64,000 bases of DNA from Pontibacter amylolyticus (lineage in GTDB: Bacteria; Bacteroidota; Bacteroidia; Cytophagales; Hymenobacteraceae): NCBI RefSeq assembly GCF_014638845.1, contig NZ_BMFP01000005.1, positions 344,326 through 408,325 on the forward strand, in the 5' to 3' direction. Both the position numbers and the translations under genes were made by a program. This document shows positions 44,033-53,181 of the stretch, one piece after another; position 1 is the first letter of the stretch; each line of letters opens with the position of its first letter. The notes under the pieces were generated by a model. It did no database searches and had not been told where the DNA came from. It worked only from the letters and a program-made list of their open reading frames with translations.

Positions 44033-44409
44033 GCGCTATGTTTTTAAGAGTTTGACAATCGCGGTTGGAAGGCACGGATTGCTGGAGCGGAGTAAATAAC
44101 TTCTTAAAAGTAAGCACCTTACAGCATGAATAACAGGAATAATAACTGCCAAAAGTAACTATGAAAATACACCTAAAACGTTAGACAAAAACAATATAAT
44201 ATTGATTATTTTGTCCAAAACCCAGAAGAAGAAAGGAATTTTCATCTCGTATAGTTTATCTTATATATAGACCTTGATAGATTCAATTAAGGAAACTTTT
44301 GCTATCTTTTCCCCACTCCGATTCACTTGGCATTGTGGATAAACCCCGGGAAAACTACTGTATAAAAAGCTCTCCCATCTGAGCATCAGATTGATTATCT
44401 TTGTAGGTA
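44033..44409. promoter_or_regulatory. Divergent promoter region of the M36 protease gene and dnaX
   Basis: This AT-rich segment has no gene. TATCTTTG at 44397-44404 fits the TAnnTTTG box for dnaX. If used, it would start RNA almost at the dnaX ATG (44410), a very short or absent leader. No good -33 TTG was seen, so an upstream promoter is also possible. Confidence 0.4.
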
Positions 44410-46317
44410 ATGGAAAATTTTGTAGTATCAGCGCGTAAATACCGTCCGGCCACGTTCGACAGCGTGGTGGGGCAGCACCATATCACCAACACCCTCAAAA
44501 ATGCCATCAGCAGCCATCATCTGGCGCAGGCGTTCCTTTTTTGCGGGCCGCGCGGTGTGGGCAAGACAACCTGTGCCCGCATCCTGGCAAAAACCATTAA
44601 CTGCCAGAACATCACCCCGGAGGTAGAAGCCTGCAACGAGTGTGAATCGTGCCGCAGCTTCAACTCCAACAGCTCGTTTAACATACACGAACTCGATGCC
44701 GCCTCCAACAACTCTGTGGAGGACATCCGCAACCTGGTGGAGCAGGTGCGCTACGCCCCGCAGACCGGCAAGTACAAGATCTACATCATAGATGAGGTGC
44801 ACATGCTCTCGAACCAGGCCTTCAACGCATTTCTGAAGACGCTGGAGGAGCCGCCTGCCTATGCCATTTTCATCCTGGCCACCACGGAGCGCCACAAGAT
44901 CATCCCGACCATCCTGTCGCGTTGCCAGATCTTCGACTTCAACCGGATTCGCATCGAGGACATGGTGCGCCACCTCGGCAACATCGCCCAAAAGGAAAAC
45001 ATACAGGCCGAGCCCGACGCCCTGCACCTGATCTCGCAGAAAGCAGACGGTGCCCTGCGCGATGCCCTGTCGATTTTTGACCAGATGGTGACTTTCTCAG
45101 GTCACAACGTGACGTACAGAGCCACGGTCGAGAACCTCCACATCCTGGACTACGACTACTACTTCCGCCTGACAGACCACCTGCTCACGCAAAACTTATC
45201 GGGTGCGCTTTTGCTGTTTGACGAGATCCTGAAGAACGGCTTTGACGCGCACAATTTCCTGATTGGCATAGGCGAGCATTTCCGCAGTCTGCTGGTGTGC
45301 AAAGACGTGCAGACAGTACAACTGCTGGAAGTATCGGACAACATCAAGGCCCGATATGCGGAGCAATCGCAGCAGGCCTCGGTATCTTTCCTGCTTTCGG
45401 GCCTTAACATCGTGAGCACCTGCGACACCAATTACAAGAGCAGCAAGAATCAGCGCCTGCACGTGGAGCTGTGCCTGATGAAAATGGCGCACCTGAACGC
45501 GGCCTTTAGTTTCGCGCAGGAAGGAGCCGAATTAAAAAAAGCTAAGGTAGTAGCCCCGGCACCAGCCGCTACCAAGCCAGTAGGTGCCCCGGCTATACCT
45601 TCGGCAGCCATGCAGCAACCTGTCAGCGGCGCCGTGCCCTCGGCGGCCATGCAGCAGCAGGGCACGGCTATACCTTCTGAGAGCCTGCAGCCACCGCATC
45701 AGCAGGGACATGTGCCCTCTGAGGAATTGCAGCAGCCTCCCAAGCCGCAGCACGTGATGCCCGATGGCCGCTTGTCGGCACCGCAGCAGGCACCCGCTGC
45801 TCCGGCACCTCCCGTACAGCGCGCGTCTATACCTGTGCCGCCCCAGAAAAAGCTCGGCAAGCTGCCCAGCCTGAAAGACCTGCAAAACCCTCCTGTCGCT
45901 GTAGCTGATATGGCCGTGGCGGAGGAAGAAGACGAAGCCGCTTATGGTGCTGCTGCCCCACTCGACCAGGCCCGCCTGAACACGGTATGGCACTCCATCC
46001 TGCGCCGCAAAAAGTCGGAGAACATGATGGAGTATACCTTGCTCAACCGCCAGTTCCACATCGGGGAAGGCAACGAGATCGTACTGCACCTGGAGAACCA
46101 CGTGATGATGGACCAGTTCACCAGCCTGAGTCGAGAAATACTCCGTGAACTGAAACAGGAGACCGGCAACCGCAGCATCAAGCTCCGGGCAGAGGTGATG
46201 GAGGTGCAGGAAGGAAACAAACTGTATACCTCGCAGGACAAATTCAACTACCTGGCCGAGAAATACCCGGTGCTCGTCGATTTAAAACAGCGCTTCGGTC
46301 TCGACACTGATTTCTAA
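44410..46317 (+). CDS. dnaX: DNA polymerase III subunits gamma/tau (DnaX)
   Basis: The full-length (tau) product has 635 residues. The AAA+ clamp-loader part shows Walker A GPRGVGKT (residues 46-53), a Cys4 zinc module (Cys65, Cys75, Cys78 and Cys81), Walker B IIDEVHMLSNQAFNAFLKTL with the family EEPP motif, and sensor 1 ILATTERHKIIPTILSRC. Domain III ends near residue 370. Then comes a Pro/Gln/Ala-rich linker with short degenerate repeats (AIPSAAMQQ, VPSAAMQQ, AIPSESLQ, VPSEELQQ), and a C-terminal domain from about residue 520 that should bind the polymerase. A run of seven As at codons 375-377 could yield a short gamma form. Confidence 0.95.
   Translation: MENFVVSARKYRPATFDSVVGQHHITNTLKNAISSHHLAQAFLFCGPRGVGKTTCARILAKTINCQNITPEVEACNECESCRSFNSNSSFNIHELDAASNNSVEDIRNLVEQVRYAPQTGKYKIYIIDEVHMLSNQAFNAFLKTLEEPPAYAIFILATTERHKIIPTILSRCQIFDFNRIRIEDMVRHLGNIAQKENIQAEPDALHLISQKADGALRDALSIFDQMVTFSGHNVTYRATVENLHILDYDYYFRLTDHLLTQNLSGALLLFDEILKNGFDAHNFLIGIGEHFRSLLVCKDVQTVQLLEVSDNIKARYAEQSQQASVSFLLSGLNIVSTCDTNYKSSKNQRLHVELCLMKMAHLNAAFSFAQEGAELKKAKVVAPAPAATKPVGAPAIPSAAMQQPVSGAVPSAAMQQQGTAIPSESLQPPHQQGHVPSEELQQPPKPQHVMPDGRLSAPQQAPAAPAPPVQRASIPVPPQKKLGKLPSLKDLQNPPVAVADMAVAEEEDEAAYGAAAPLDQARLNTVWHSILRRKKSENMMEYTLLNRQFHIGEGNEIVLHLENHVMMDQFTSLSREILRELKQETGNRSIKLRAEVMEVQEGNKLYTSQDKFNYLAEKYPVLVDLKQRFGLDTDF
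45521..45546 (+). promoter_or_regulatory. Candidate dnaX slippery site producing a short gamma subunit
   Basis: The sequence AAGGAG (45521-45526), 7 bases, then A7 (45534-45540) lies in frame as TTA AAA AAA GCT. A -1 slip gives AGC TAA (Ser-stop). A +1 shift, or loss of one A in the RNA, gives AAG CTA AGG TAG (Lys-Leu-Arg-stop). Either way the product ends at about residue 378-380, just after clamp-loader domain III, the right place for a gamma form. A possible stem of ten pairs starts at 45552. The site could act by ribosomal frameshifting or by polymerase slippage. Confidence 0.55.
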
Positions 46318-46331
46318 TTCAGAAATAATTT

Positions 46332-46339
46332 TATATTTG
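46332..46339 (+). promoter_or_regulatory. Candidate -7 box for the M16 peptidase gene
   Basis: TATATTTG fits the TAnnTTTG consensus 15 bases after the dnaX stop. It would give a leader of about 100 bases. No clear -33 element is seen. Confidence 0.4.
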
Positions 46340-46367
46340 TAAAGTTCTAATTAAAACACAAGGTGAG

Positions 46368-46398
46368 TCATGAGGCTTTCTTCCCGGAAGCTTCATGA
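46368..46398 (+). terminator. Hairpin between dnaX and the M16 peptidase gene
   Basis: TCATGAGGCTTTC and GGAAGCTTCATGA form a 13-bp stem with a mismatch and a wobble pair, followed by the T-rich CGGCCTTTTCTGTTTTG. It is either the dnaX terminator or, if the promoter at 46332 is used, a leader hairpin. Confidence 0.5.
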
Positions 46399-46449
46399 TT
46401 CGGCCTTTTCTGTTTTGCTATACCTTATCCTATACCTAACGTCACACCC

Positions 46450-49407
46450 ATGAAAAAAGGATTATCGTTGTTATTGGTTGCGTCCGCGCTCACGCTCACG
46501 CAATGCAAGAACGAAACGTATCAAACCTCTTCAGCAACTGAAAATGCGGTAGCCACTACGGCGCAGAAGGAGTACAAGTACGAAACCGTTCCAAACGACC
46601 CGCTCAACGCCCGCGTCTATACCCTGGACAATGGCCTGAAGGTATACCTGACGGACTATGAAGATGCGCCACGTGTGCAAACCTTCATCGCGGTGCGTGC
46701 TGGTTCTAAAAATGATCCGGCCGATGCTACTGGTCTGGCGCACTACCTCGAGCACATGGTGTTCAAGGGCACCAGTCAACTAGGCACACAGGACTGGGTC
46801 AAAGAGAAAGCCGAGCTCGACAAGATCGAAGCCCTCTATGAGCAGCACCGCAAGACCACTGACCCGGCTCAGCGCAAGAAAATTTACCACCAGATCGACT
46901 CTATCTCCGGTGTAGCTGCTACTTATGCTGTGGCTAACGAGTATGACAAGATTCTGGGCGCTATCGGGGCCAAAGGCACCAATGCCTATACCTCCGTAGA
47001 GCAGACGGTGTATACCAACGACGTTCCGAGCAATCAGCTGGAGCGCTGGGTGGCCCTGGAAGCGCACCGTTTCGGCGAGCTGGTGCCGCGCCTGTTCCAC
47101 ACCGAGCTGGAGGCCGTGTACGAAGAGAAAAACCGCACGCTCGACAACGATGGCTGGAAGGTGATGGAGACCCTGAACGCCGCCATGTTCCCGACCCACC
47201 AGTACGGCACGCAGACCACGATCGGTACGGTGGAGCACCTCAAAAATCCGTCTATCATAGAGATTAAGAAGTACTTTGATAAGTACTATGTGCCAAACAA
47301 CATGGCCGTAGCGCTGAGCGGCGACATCGACTTTGATCAGACCATCCGCATGATCGACGAGCATTTCGGTAAGCTGAAGCCCAGCACGGCGCCTGCCTTC
47401 ACGGTAGCCCAGGAGAAGCCCATCGCGCAGCCGATTGTGAAGGAAGTGAGCGGCCCGAGTGCCGAGAACGTTTCTATCGCCTACCGCTTCCCGGGCATGA
47501 GTTCCCGCGACGCGCAGGTATTGAGCATGATCAGCGCCATCCTCTACAACGGACAGGCGGGTCTGATCGACCTGAACCTGAACCAGCAGCAGAAGGTGCT
47601 GCAGGCCTATGGCTACGACAACCAGATGAAAGACTACTCGGTGTTCCGCTTGGGCGGTTCGCCACGCCAGGGCCAGAGTCTGGACCAGGTGAAAGACATG
47701 CTGCTGGCACAGGTAGAATTGGTGAAGCAGGGCAAGTTTGACGACGAGCTGATCCCGGCTATCGTCAACGACAACAAGATCAGCCTGATGCGTGCCTACG
47801 AGCGCAACTCAGACCGTGCCGATGCCTTTGTGACGGCCTTCATCTACGACATTCCGTGGGCGGATTATGTGGAGCGCCCGGAGCAGTTCGCCAAAATTAC
47901 GAAGCAGGATGTGATGGAGGTGGCCAACAAGTACCTCGGCAACAACTATGTGCTGGTGTACAAGCGCAACGACAAGAACGCCACTGCCCAGAAAGTAGAG
48001 AAGCCAAGCATCACGCCAGTACCGGTAAACCGTGACGCGCAGTCAGCTTACTACCAGAACTTTATGACGCAGGAAGTTTCGGAGCTTTCGCCTGTATTCG
48101 TAGACTACAAAGCCGACATCAAGGAGGCCAAACTGAAAAACAACATCCCGCTCCTTTATACCAAAAACAACGAGAACGGCTTGTTCCAGATGTATTACAT
48201 TTTGGACATGGGCACCGACAACGACCAGAAACTGGGTATGGCAGTGAACTACCTCCGCTTTTTGGGCACGGATAAGTATAGCGCCGAAGAACTCAAGAAA
48301 GAGTTTTACAAGCTGGGCACTTCCTTCAACGTGTCAACTTCCGGCGACCAGGTATACGTGACCCTCTCCGGCCTCGACGAGAACTTTGAGCCGGCACTGG
48401 CTCTGTTTGAGAGCGTACTGCAAAACCCGAAAGCCGACCAAAAGGCCCTAGACGACATGGTACAGGGTATACTGAAAGCCCGTAACGATGCCAAGCTGAA
48501 CAAAGGCGTTATCCTGAACCAGGCGTTGGTGAACTATGCAAAGTACGGTCCGAAGAATCCGTTCACGACCGTATTGTCAGAGAAGGAACTGAAGGCCGTG
48601 AAGCCGCAGGAACTGGTGAACCTGATCAAGAGCATCCCGACCTACGAGCACCGCGTGCTGTACTATGGCCCACGTGAAACAGACGCTCTGGTAGCGACGC
48701 TGAACGCAGACCACATTGTGCCAGCCAAGCTGAAGCCGGTACCGGCCGAGAAGGTATACGCCGAGCTGGATATCAAGCAGCCGACGGTATACTGGGTAGA
48801 TTACAACATGGTGCAGGCCGAGCTGATCTTCCTGACCAAAGCCGATGCCTTTAAGAAAGAAATGGTGCCGACTATCCGTCTGTACAACCAGTACTTCGGC
48901 GCTGGCATGAGCTCGATTGTGTTCCAGGAGCTGCGTGAGTCAAAAGCCCTCGCCTACTCGGCTTACTCGAGCTACAGCACAGCCAGCAAGAAAGACCGCT
49001 CAAACTACATCCAATCATACATTGGCACGCAGTCAGATAAGTTACCCGAAGCGATGGCAGGTATGCAGGAACTGCTGACCAACATGCCACTGGCAGATGA
49101 GAATTTCAATCTGGCGAAGGCATCGCTGCGCAACAGCATCTCTTCGGAGCGCATCACCAAGTCGTCTATCCTGTTCGACTACGAGCGTGCCAAGCGCCTC
49201 GGCCTGGACTACGACATCCGCAAGGACGTGTACGAAAGCGCCAACAGCCTGACCTTCGACCAACTGCAAACATTCCAGAAGCAGTTCGTGAGCGGCCAGC
49301 CACAGGCAATTCTGGTGATCGGCTCGAAGGACCGTCTGAACTTCAACGAGCTGGAGAAATACGGCAAGGTAAAGCAATTGACCCTGGAGCAGGTATTTGG
49401 GTACTAA
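46450..49407 (+). CDS. M16-family zinc peptidase lipoprotein (tandem-domain, insulysin/PqqL type)
   Basis: The protein has 985 residues with a lipoprotein signal (MKKGLSLLLVASALTLTQC, Cys19). The inverted zinc motif His-x2-Glu-His is in GLAHYLEHMVFKGT (His98, Glu101, His102), with the distal Glu in the LEAVYEEKNRTLDNDGW block. The remaining three M16 half-domains follow, the last with the RESKALAYSAYSSYS motif common to the non-catalytic C-terminal half. The protein is long enough to form the whole clam-shell from one chain. Such periplasmic enzymes clear oligopeptides. It stands alone, with a strong terminator after it. Confidence 0.93.
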   Translation: MKKGLSLLLVASALTLTQCKNETYQTSSATENAVATTAQKEYKYETVPNDPLNARVYTLDNGLKVYLTDYEDAPRVQTFIAVRAGSKNDPADATGLAHYLEHMVFKGTSQLGTQDWVKEKAELDKIEALYEQHRKTTDPAQRKKIYHQIDSISGVAATYAVANEYDKILGAIGAKGTNAYTSVEQTVYTNDVPSNQLERWVALEAHRFGELVPRLFHTELEAVYEEKNRTLDNDGWKVMETLNAAMFPTHQYGTQTTIGTVEHLKNPSIIEIKKYFDKYYVPNNMAVALSGDIDFDQTIRMIDEHFGKLKPSTAPAFTVAQEKPIAQPIVKEVSGPSAENVSIAYRFPGMSSRDAQVLSMISAILYNGQAGLIDLNLNQQQKVLQAYGYDNQMKDYSVFRLGGSPRQGQSLDQVKDMLLAQVELVKQGKFDDELIPAIVNDNKISLMRAYERNSDRADAFVTAFIYDIPWADYVERPEQFAKITKQDVMEVANKYLGNNYVLVYKRNDKNATAQKVEKPSITPVPVNRDAQSAYYQNFMTQEVSELSPVFVDYKADIKEAKLKNNIPLLYTKNNENGLFQMYYILDMGTDNDQKLGMAVNYLRFLGTDKYSAEELKKEFYKLGTSFNVSTSGDQVYVTLSGLDENFEPALALFESVLQNPKADQKALDDMVQGILKARNDAKLNKGVILNQALVNYAKYGPKNPFTTVLSEKELKAVKPQELVNLIKSIPTYEHRVLYYGPRETDALVATLNADHIVPAKLKPVPAEKVYAELDIKQPTVYWVDYNMVQAELIFLTKADAFKKEMVPTIRLYNQYFGAGMSSIVFQELRESKALAYSAYSSYSTASKKDRSNYIQSYIGTQSDKLPEAMAGMQELLTNMPLADENFNLAKASLRNSISSERITKSSILFDYERAKRLGLDYDIRKDVYESANSLTFDQLQTFQKQFVSGQPQAILVIGSKDRLNFNELEKYGKVKQLTLEQVFGY

Positions 49408-49428
49408 GCCTGAGTGCTATACCTAATC

Positions 49429-49472
49429 AAAAACAAAAGCGGCAGCCCATTCAGGCTGCCGCTTTTGTTTTT
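49429..49472 (+). terminator. Terminator of the M16 peptidase gene
   Basis: A perfect 19-bp stem, AAAAACAAAAGCGGCAGCC with its complement, has the 6-base loop CATTCA and a T-rich end. It starts 22 bases past the stop codon. Confidence 0.92.
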
Positions 49473-50185
49473 AGCTCCCCGATGATCTGTACTGTCAAAT
49501 TAAATCTAAGACTCCAATTGTCATCTCGAATGCAATGAGAGATCTGGACCATTCCACCGCATTGGCAAAGTCTCAAACTTCTCCTAATGGTCGAAATGAC
49601 ACATAAAGGTTCAGCTAGTGCGAGCTTGCAGCTCGTACTACTACACGTGCTGAAACTAATAGCTGCGTGAAGCGGCAAGGACACGAGCTGCAAGCTCGCG
49701 CCAGCGGGAGTCATTAATCTCTTTTTCGGACATCTGTGCCCGAAAGCTTTATCGAGGGCCCCTACCCCCATTTGCTGGGGATGCCCACATCCCCGTAAGC
49801 CGATGCCGTTATCAGGTATAGGGGACATGGATGTCCCCGGCAGAAATACTTCCGGACACAGATGTCCGAAAGAGCGTTCACCGGTTTTCGGCTTACCTGC
49901 CAGTAGCTACCGCTTTTGCTAGTGCGGATTACAAATCCGCGGATATGATGCTTTCGGATTGCAAATCCGAAAGAGCGAGTATAGTGACTATATCTACCAG
50001 CATGACATTTAAAATTAAAAGCCCATAGTAGTTTTTAAGTCAATATTCAGCCAGGTATAGCCAAGTCCAAAAAAAGCTTGGACATACACCGCAGCCTGAG
50101 AAAGTATCCCTATCTAAACCCTCCCGTATTTGACTGCATCTTTCGGAGATATTGGGTATCTTGAGCCAACCGCCCCGCTATACCA
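49473..50185. repeat. Cluster of short palindromes (REP-like) with variable stems
   Basis: No gene is seen in these 700 bases. At least six palindromes of the same build are present: CGAGCT-TGC-AGCTCG (49621-49635) and its exact inverse CGAGCT-GCA-AGCTCG (49684-49698), GGGGATG/CATCCCC (near 49779), GGGGACAT/ATGTCCCC (near 49823), CGGACA/TGTCCG (49853-49868), GCGGATT-ACA-AATCCGC (49924-49940), and TCGGATT-GCA-AATCCGA (49954-49970). Two are followed by the same tail, CCGAAAGAGCG. A related palindrome (CCAGTT-ACA-AACTGG) is at 56337-56351. The inverted pair at 49621/49698 has the form of a REPIN. Confidence 0.75.
49747..49768 (-). repeat. Inverted copy of the 22-bp repeat at 17701-17722
   Basis: CTTTATCGAGGGCCCCTACC and the next two bases are the exact reverse complement of 17701-17722. 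Both copies lie in gene-free, palindrome-rich spacers, which points to a dispersed non-coding repeat family. Confidence 0.8.
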
Positions 50186-51616
50186 ATGAATAGAAGAATA
50201 AAGCAACTGTCCCGCATCACAACCGAGCTTCAGCTTCCCAGAGCGAAACGCCTGCTGATGTTTTTCGGAATTGCGCTGATTGGTGTGCTGGCGGGGTGGG
50301 TCACTTCAGCAACAACGGATTACCCACCGCCCGTTGCCTACATGACGGGGATTCTGGTGACGGCGGCCTTTCTTTGGGCCACCGAAATCATTCCCCTCTT
50401 TGCGACCTCCCTCCTGATCATAGGCACCCAGATCATCCTGCTGGGCAACCCGGGCGAATGGGGCATATTGCAGACGCCAGGTATAGCGGCCATCCCTTAC
50501 CAAAGCTTTCTGGCTCCCCTGGCAGACCCCATTATTTATCTCTTCCTGGGTGGCTTCATCTTGGCCAAAGTCGGGGTGAAGGTGAACGTGGATGTATACC
50601 TGTCGAGTGCCATGCTGCGGATCTTCGGGCTGTCTGCCAAAAGCGCGCTGCTCGGCGTCATCGTCTGCACCACTATCTTTGGCATGTGGATCAGCAACAC
50701 CGCCACCACGGCCATGATGATTACGCTCACCGCTTCTTTGCTGGCTTTTGTGCCGGCGGGCAACTCATTCCGAAAGGGCCTCACGCTGGCAATCCCTTTC
50801 TCAGCCAGCATCGGCGGCCTGATGACGCCCATCGGCTCTCCTCCCAACGCCATCGCGGTCGGGTTGTTGGCAAAAGAGGGCGTGCAAGTCGATTTCCTGA
50901 CCTGGATGGTGATCATGTTCCCGCTCGTGCTGATCCTCCTCTTCATCCTTTTTCAACTGCTCTGGTACAGGTATAAGCCTGAAGAGCCCCTGATGCTGAC
51001 GCCTGTCGAAACCAAGCCGTTTGGCGGCGAGGGCATCTTCGTGATCGTCGTGTTCACGATTACTGTGCTCCTGTGGCTCACGGACAGCCTGCATGGCATT
51101 CCCTCGGCGGTGGTGGCTTTGTTTCCGGCCATTATGTTTACGGCTTCGGGACTGCTCTCCGTAAAAGAGTTTAACCGGCTGGAGTGGAACATCCTGTTTG
51201 TGATTGCGGGCGGACTGGCGCTGGGGCAAGGCATGAACCTCACCGGCCTTGATCAGGTCATCGCAAACTCGCTGCCGCTGGAGAGCGAATGGATCGTGCT
51301 GATTATTTTTTCGACCACGCTGGTTGTCGGCACATTCATGTCCAACACCACTACGGCTATCTTGTTTATACCCATGGCGATGTCGATGGCCCAGCAGCTG
51401 GAGGGCGTCAACATGAAGTTTATGGCGCTCGGACTGGCTGTGATGGCCGGCAGTAGTATGGCACTGCCCATCAGCACCCCTCCCAACGCCATTGCCTATT
51501 CCTCTGGCGAACTTACCTCCAAGGATTTTATCATCAACGGTGTTGTGATAGGTGTGTGCAGTCTCTTCATCACGTACGTCTACTTCTGGCTGCTCACGTA
51601 CTTTGGTTTATGGTAG
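50186..51616 (+). CDS. DASS/SLC13-family sodium:anion symporter
   Basis: The protein has 476 residues with about 11-12 membrane segments. The two DASS signature motifs are present twice, as expected from the inverted repeat: WISNTATTAMMITLTASLLA and GGLMTPIGSPPNAIAVGL in the first half, GTFMSNTTTAILFIPMAMS and SSMALPISTPPNAIAYSSGE in the second. The Ser-Asn-Thr and Ser-x-Pro-Pro-Asn groups bind the carboxylate and Na+. Members carry di- or tricarboxylates, sulfate or phosphate. The substrate cannot be chosen from the sequence. It is transcribed alone. Confidence 0.9.
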   Translation: MNRRIKQLSRITTELQLPRAKRLLMFFGIALIGVLAGWVTSATTDYPPPVAYMTGILVTAAFLWATEIIPLFATSLLIIGTQIILLGNPGEWGILQTPGIAAIPYQSFLAPLADPIIYLFLGGFILAKVGVKVNVDVYLSSAMLRIFGLSAKSALLGVIVCTTIFGMWISNTATTAMMITLTASLLAFVPAGNSFRKGLTLAIPFSASIGGLMTPIGSPPNAIAVGLLAKEGVQVDFLTWMVIMFPLVLILLFILFQLLWYRYKPEEPLMLTPVETKPFGGEGIFVIVVFTITVLLWLTDSLHGIPSAVVALFPAIMFTASGLLSVKEFNRLEWNILFVIAGGLALGQGMNLTGLDQVIANSLPLESEWIVLIIFSTTLVVGTFMSNTTTAILFIPMAMSMAQQLEGVNMKFMALGLAVMAGSSMALPISTPPNAIAYSSGELTSKDFIINGVVIGVCSLFITYVYFWLLTYFGLW

Positions 51617-51871
51617 GTATAGGCTGCTCCTGGATGTTTCCTTCTCCCCGGCTTCGGTTATGAGTCCTATTATTTTGCACATCATGTATAGCTCGCTTAC
51701 ATCTGTTTTCCAGAAAAAACCCTGGTTAGTCCGGTCTATAGCCTGGTTGGTATAATTGTAACAACCTGCGTCGCTGCAATTGCTATATTAACATAGGCAT
51801 CAGGCACTTACCAACAGGTATAGCTACGTCTGAAGTGCCTATCAACAAGCATTTACTTAATGACTCAGAAC

Positions 51872-52081
51872 ATGGAAAACAAGATGAACTATACCAAAGC
51901 GATACTACTTATAGTGTCAGGCATTATTTCGATTGTAGCTTCACTGTGGCTGGGCGCAGGAAGCGAAACTTACGGGTTTTTGATTGGCTATGGATATACT
52001 GCCCTGGTTGGTGGTGTTCTGGGAATGGGGTATAGCTATTTTAAGAAGCAGGGAGATAAGAAGAAAACTGTAGTGCGCTAG
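51872..52081 (+). CDS. Small two-helix membrane protein, hypothetical
   Basis: The protein has about 69 residues from the ATG at 51872 (an ATG at 51860 would add four). Two hydrophobic helices are visible: AILLIVSGIISIVASLWLGA and a glycine-rich second one (YTALVGGVLGMGYSYF), followed by a basic tail (KKQGDKKKTVV) that should face the cytoplasm. No family is recognised. It is flanked by short spacers, each with AGGTATA/TATACCT copies. Confidence 0.5.
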   Translation: MENKMNYTKAILLIVSGIISIVASLWLGAGSETYGFLIGYGYTALVGGVLGMGYSYFKKQGDKKKTVVR

Positions 52082-52156
52082 TTTCTACTAAAACGGATTT
52101 CCCTGCTATACCTAAAGTTTGACATCTGCTTGGTTGTGCTGTAAGCAGTTAAACCT

Positions 52157-53074
52157 TTACCGCTTCGCCAGCACTTCGGCTACGCTAGTCCATTTCATTT
52201 CAGGGTAGCGATCGTTATCCAGCGGCTCTAGTTTGGGCAATCCGCTGAACATGTCACGCATGTACTGCATACCCTGCCAGGCCGGGAAGACTTCCTGACT
52301 ACGCGGTGTGAGCGCTTTCGTGACTTTGATGATGGCATTGAATAAGCCCAGTCCCCCTACCCGGAACAAGCTAAACTCTTCTCCGGTTGCTTCAGTGGCT
52401 GCCTCTTTCAAGCCACGTGCACTGAGTACATTGCCGGCAATGCGCAAATCGCGCGGTGTGGAGGGGTCAAGCGCAGCGGCTGCGGTATAATCGGCTGTAT
52501 TTTGAATAGTGGTGAAATCCAGCAACTGGTCCGCATTACCATAGTACATCACGCGCTTTAGAGGAAAGAGCACGACTGGCGCCTGCCCGGTAAGCAGATC
52601 AGCAAACATGCCGTTGTGGATAGAAGTGACCGCAATAGATGCTTTGTCTAAACGTTCTCTGAATTCTTTCCGGAGGTCGAGGTTGCGGTTATTGCCGTAG
52701 GGCAATTTCGTAAAATCGATCGCGAAGTCGGAAGGTATAAAGCGGGGCACGCCTGCCGCCACAGCCGCTTTCAGCAACAGGCTCTGTATACCCACCATCA
52801 CATAGTGCAGGCCCGACAAAGCCGACACCACACAATCAGCGCCCTCGCAGGCTTTCGTCAGGTCAGCGGCGTTGTGGTAGTCTACTTCATAAATCGTAGC
52901 TCCTTGCTGCCGCAAAGCGTCCACTTTACCGCCATCACTATCCTTGCGGACCAGCGCTCTTACTTGGGCGCCTCTCGTAAGAAGCACCCTCGCAATGCGA
53001 CTTCCTAGGTCCCCTGTAGCTCCTGCCAACACGATAGTTGGCTTTTGTGATGCTGCATTATTGTTACTTTCCAT
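52157..53074 (-). CDS. NmrA/isoflavone-reductase-like NAD(P)-binding protein
   Basis: The protein has 305 residues. The Rossmann motif is TIVLAGATGDLGSRIARVLL at residues 13-32 (Gly-x2-Gly-x2-Gly), followed by ALVRKDSDG, whose Arg at the end of beta-2 suggests NADPH. ADCVVSALSGLHYVMVG and GVPRFIPSDFAIDF are typical of the aromatic alcohol reductase/NmrA group; Lys or Tyr catalytic residues are not obvious in the usual places. The role is probably reduction of a small molecule or redox sensing. It has no evident operon partner. Confidence 0.82.
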   Translation of the reverse strand: MESNNNAASQKPTIVLAGATGDLGSRIARVLLTRGAQVRALVRKDSDGGKVDALRQQGATIYEVDYHNAADLTKACEGADCVVSALSGLHYVMVGIQSLLLKAAVAAGVPRFIPSDFAIDFTKLPYGNNRNLDLRKEFRERLDKASIAVTSIHNGMFADLLTGQAPVVLFPLKRVMYYGNADQLLDFTTIQNTADYTAAAALDPSTPRDLRIAGNVLSARGLKEAATEATGEEFSLFRVGGLGLFNAIIKVTKALTPRSQEVFPAWQGMQYMRDMFSGLPKLEPLDNDRYPEMKWTSVAEVLAKR

Positions 53075-53181
53075 GGCTGCCTGTTTACCTTTGGTTTCTA
53101 ACAGGGTTTGGTTGGAAAGGTTGCGGGCAAATACAGTAGGTATAAAGCAGCTCTGGGTATAATATCCCTTAGAAAGGCTCT

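Noticed and set aside
44397-44410. Leaderless translation of dnaX
   Set aside because: It rests on one -7 box without a -33 partner; kept only as a weak promoter candidate.
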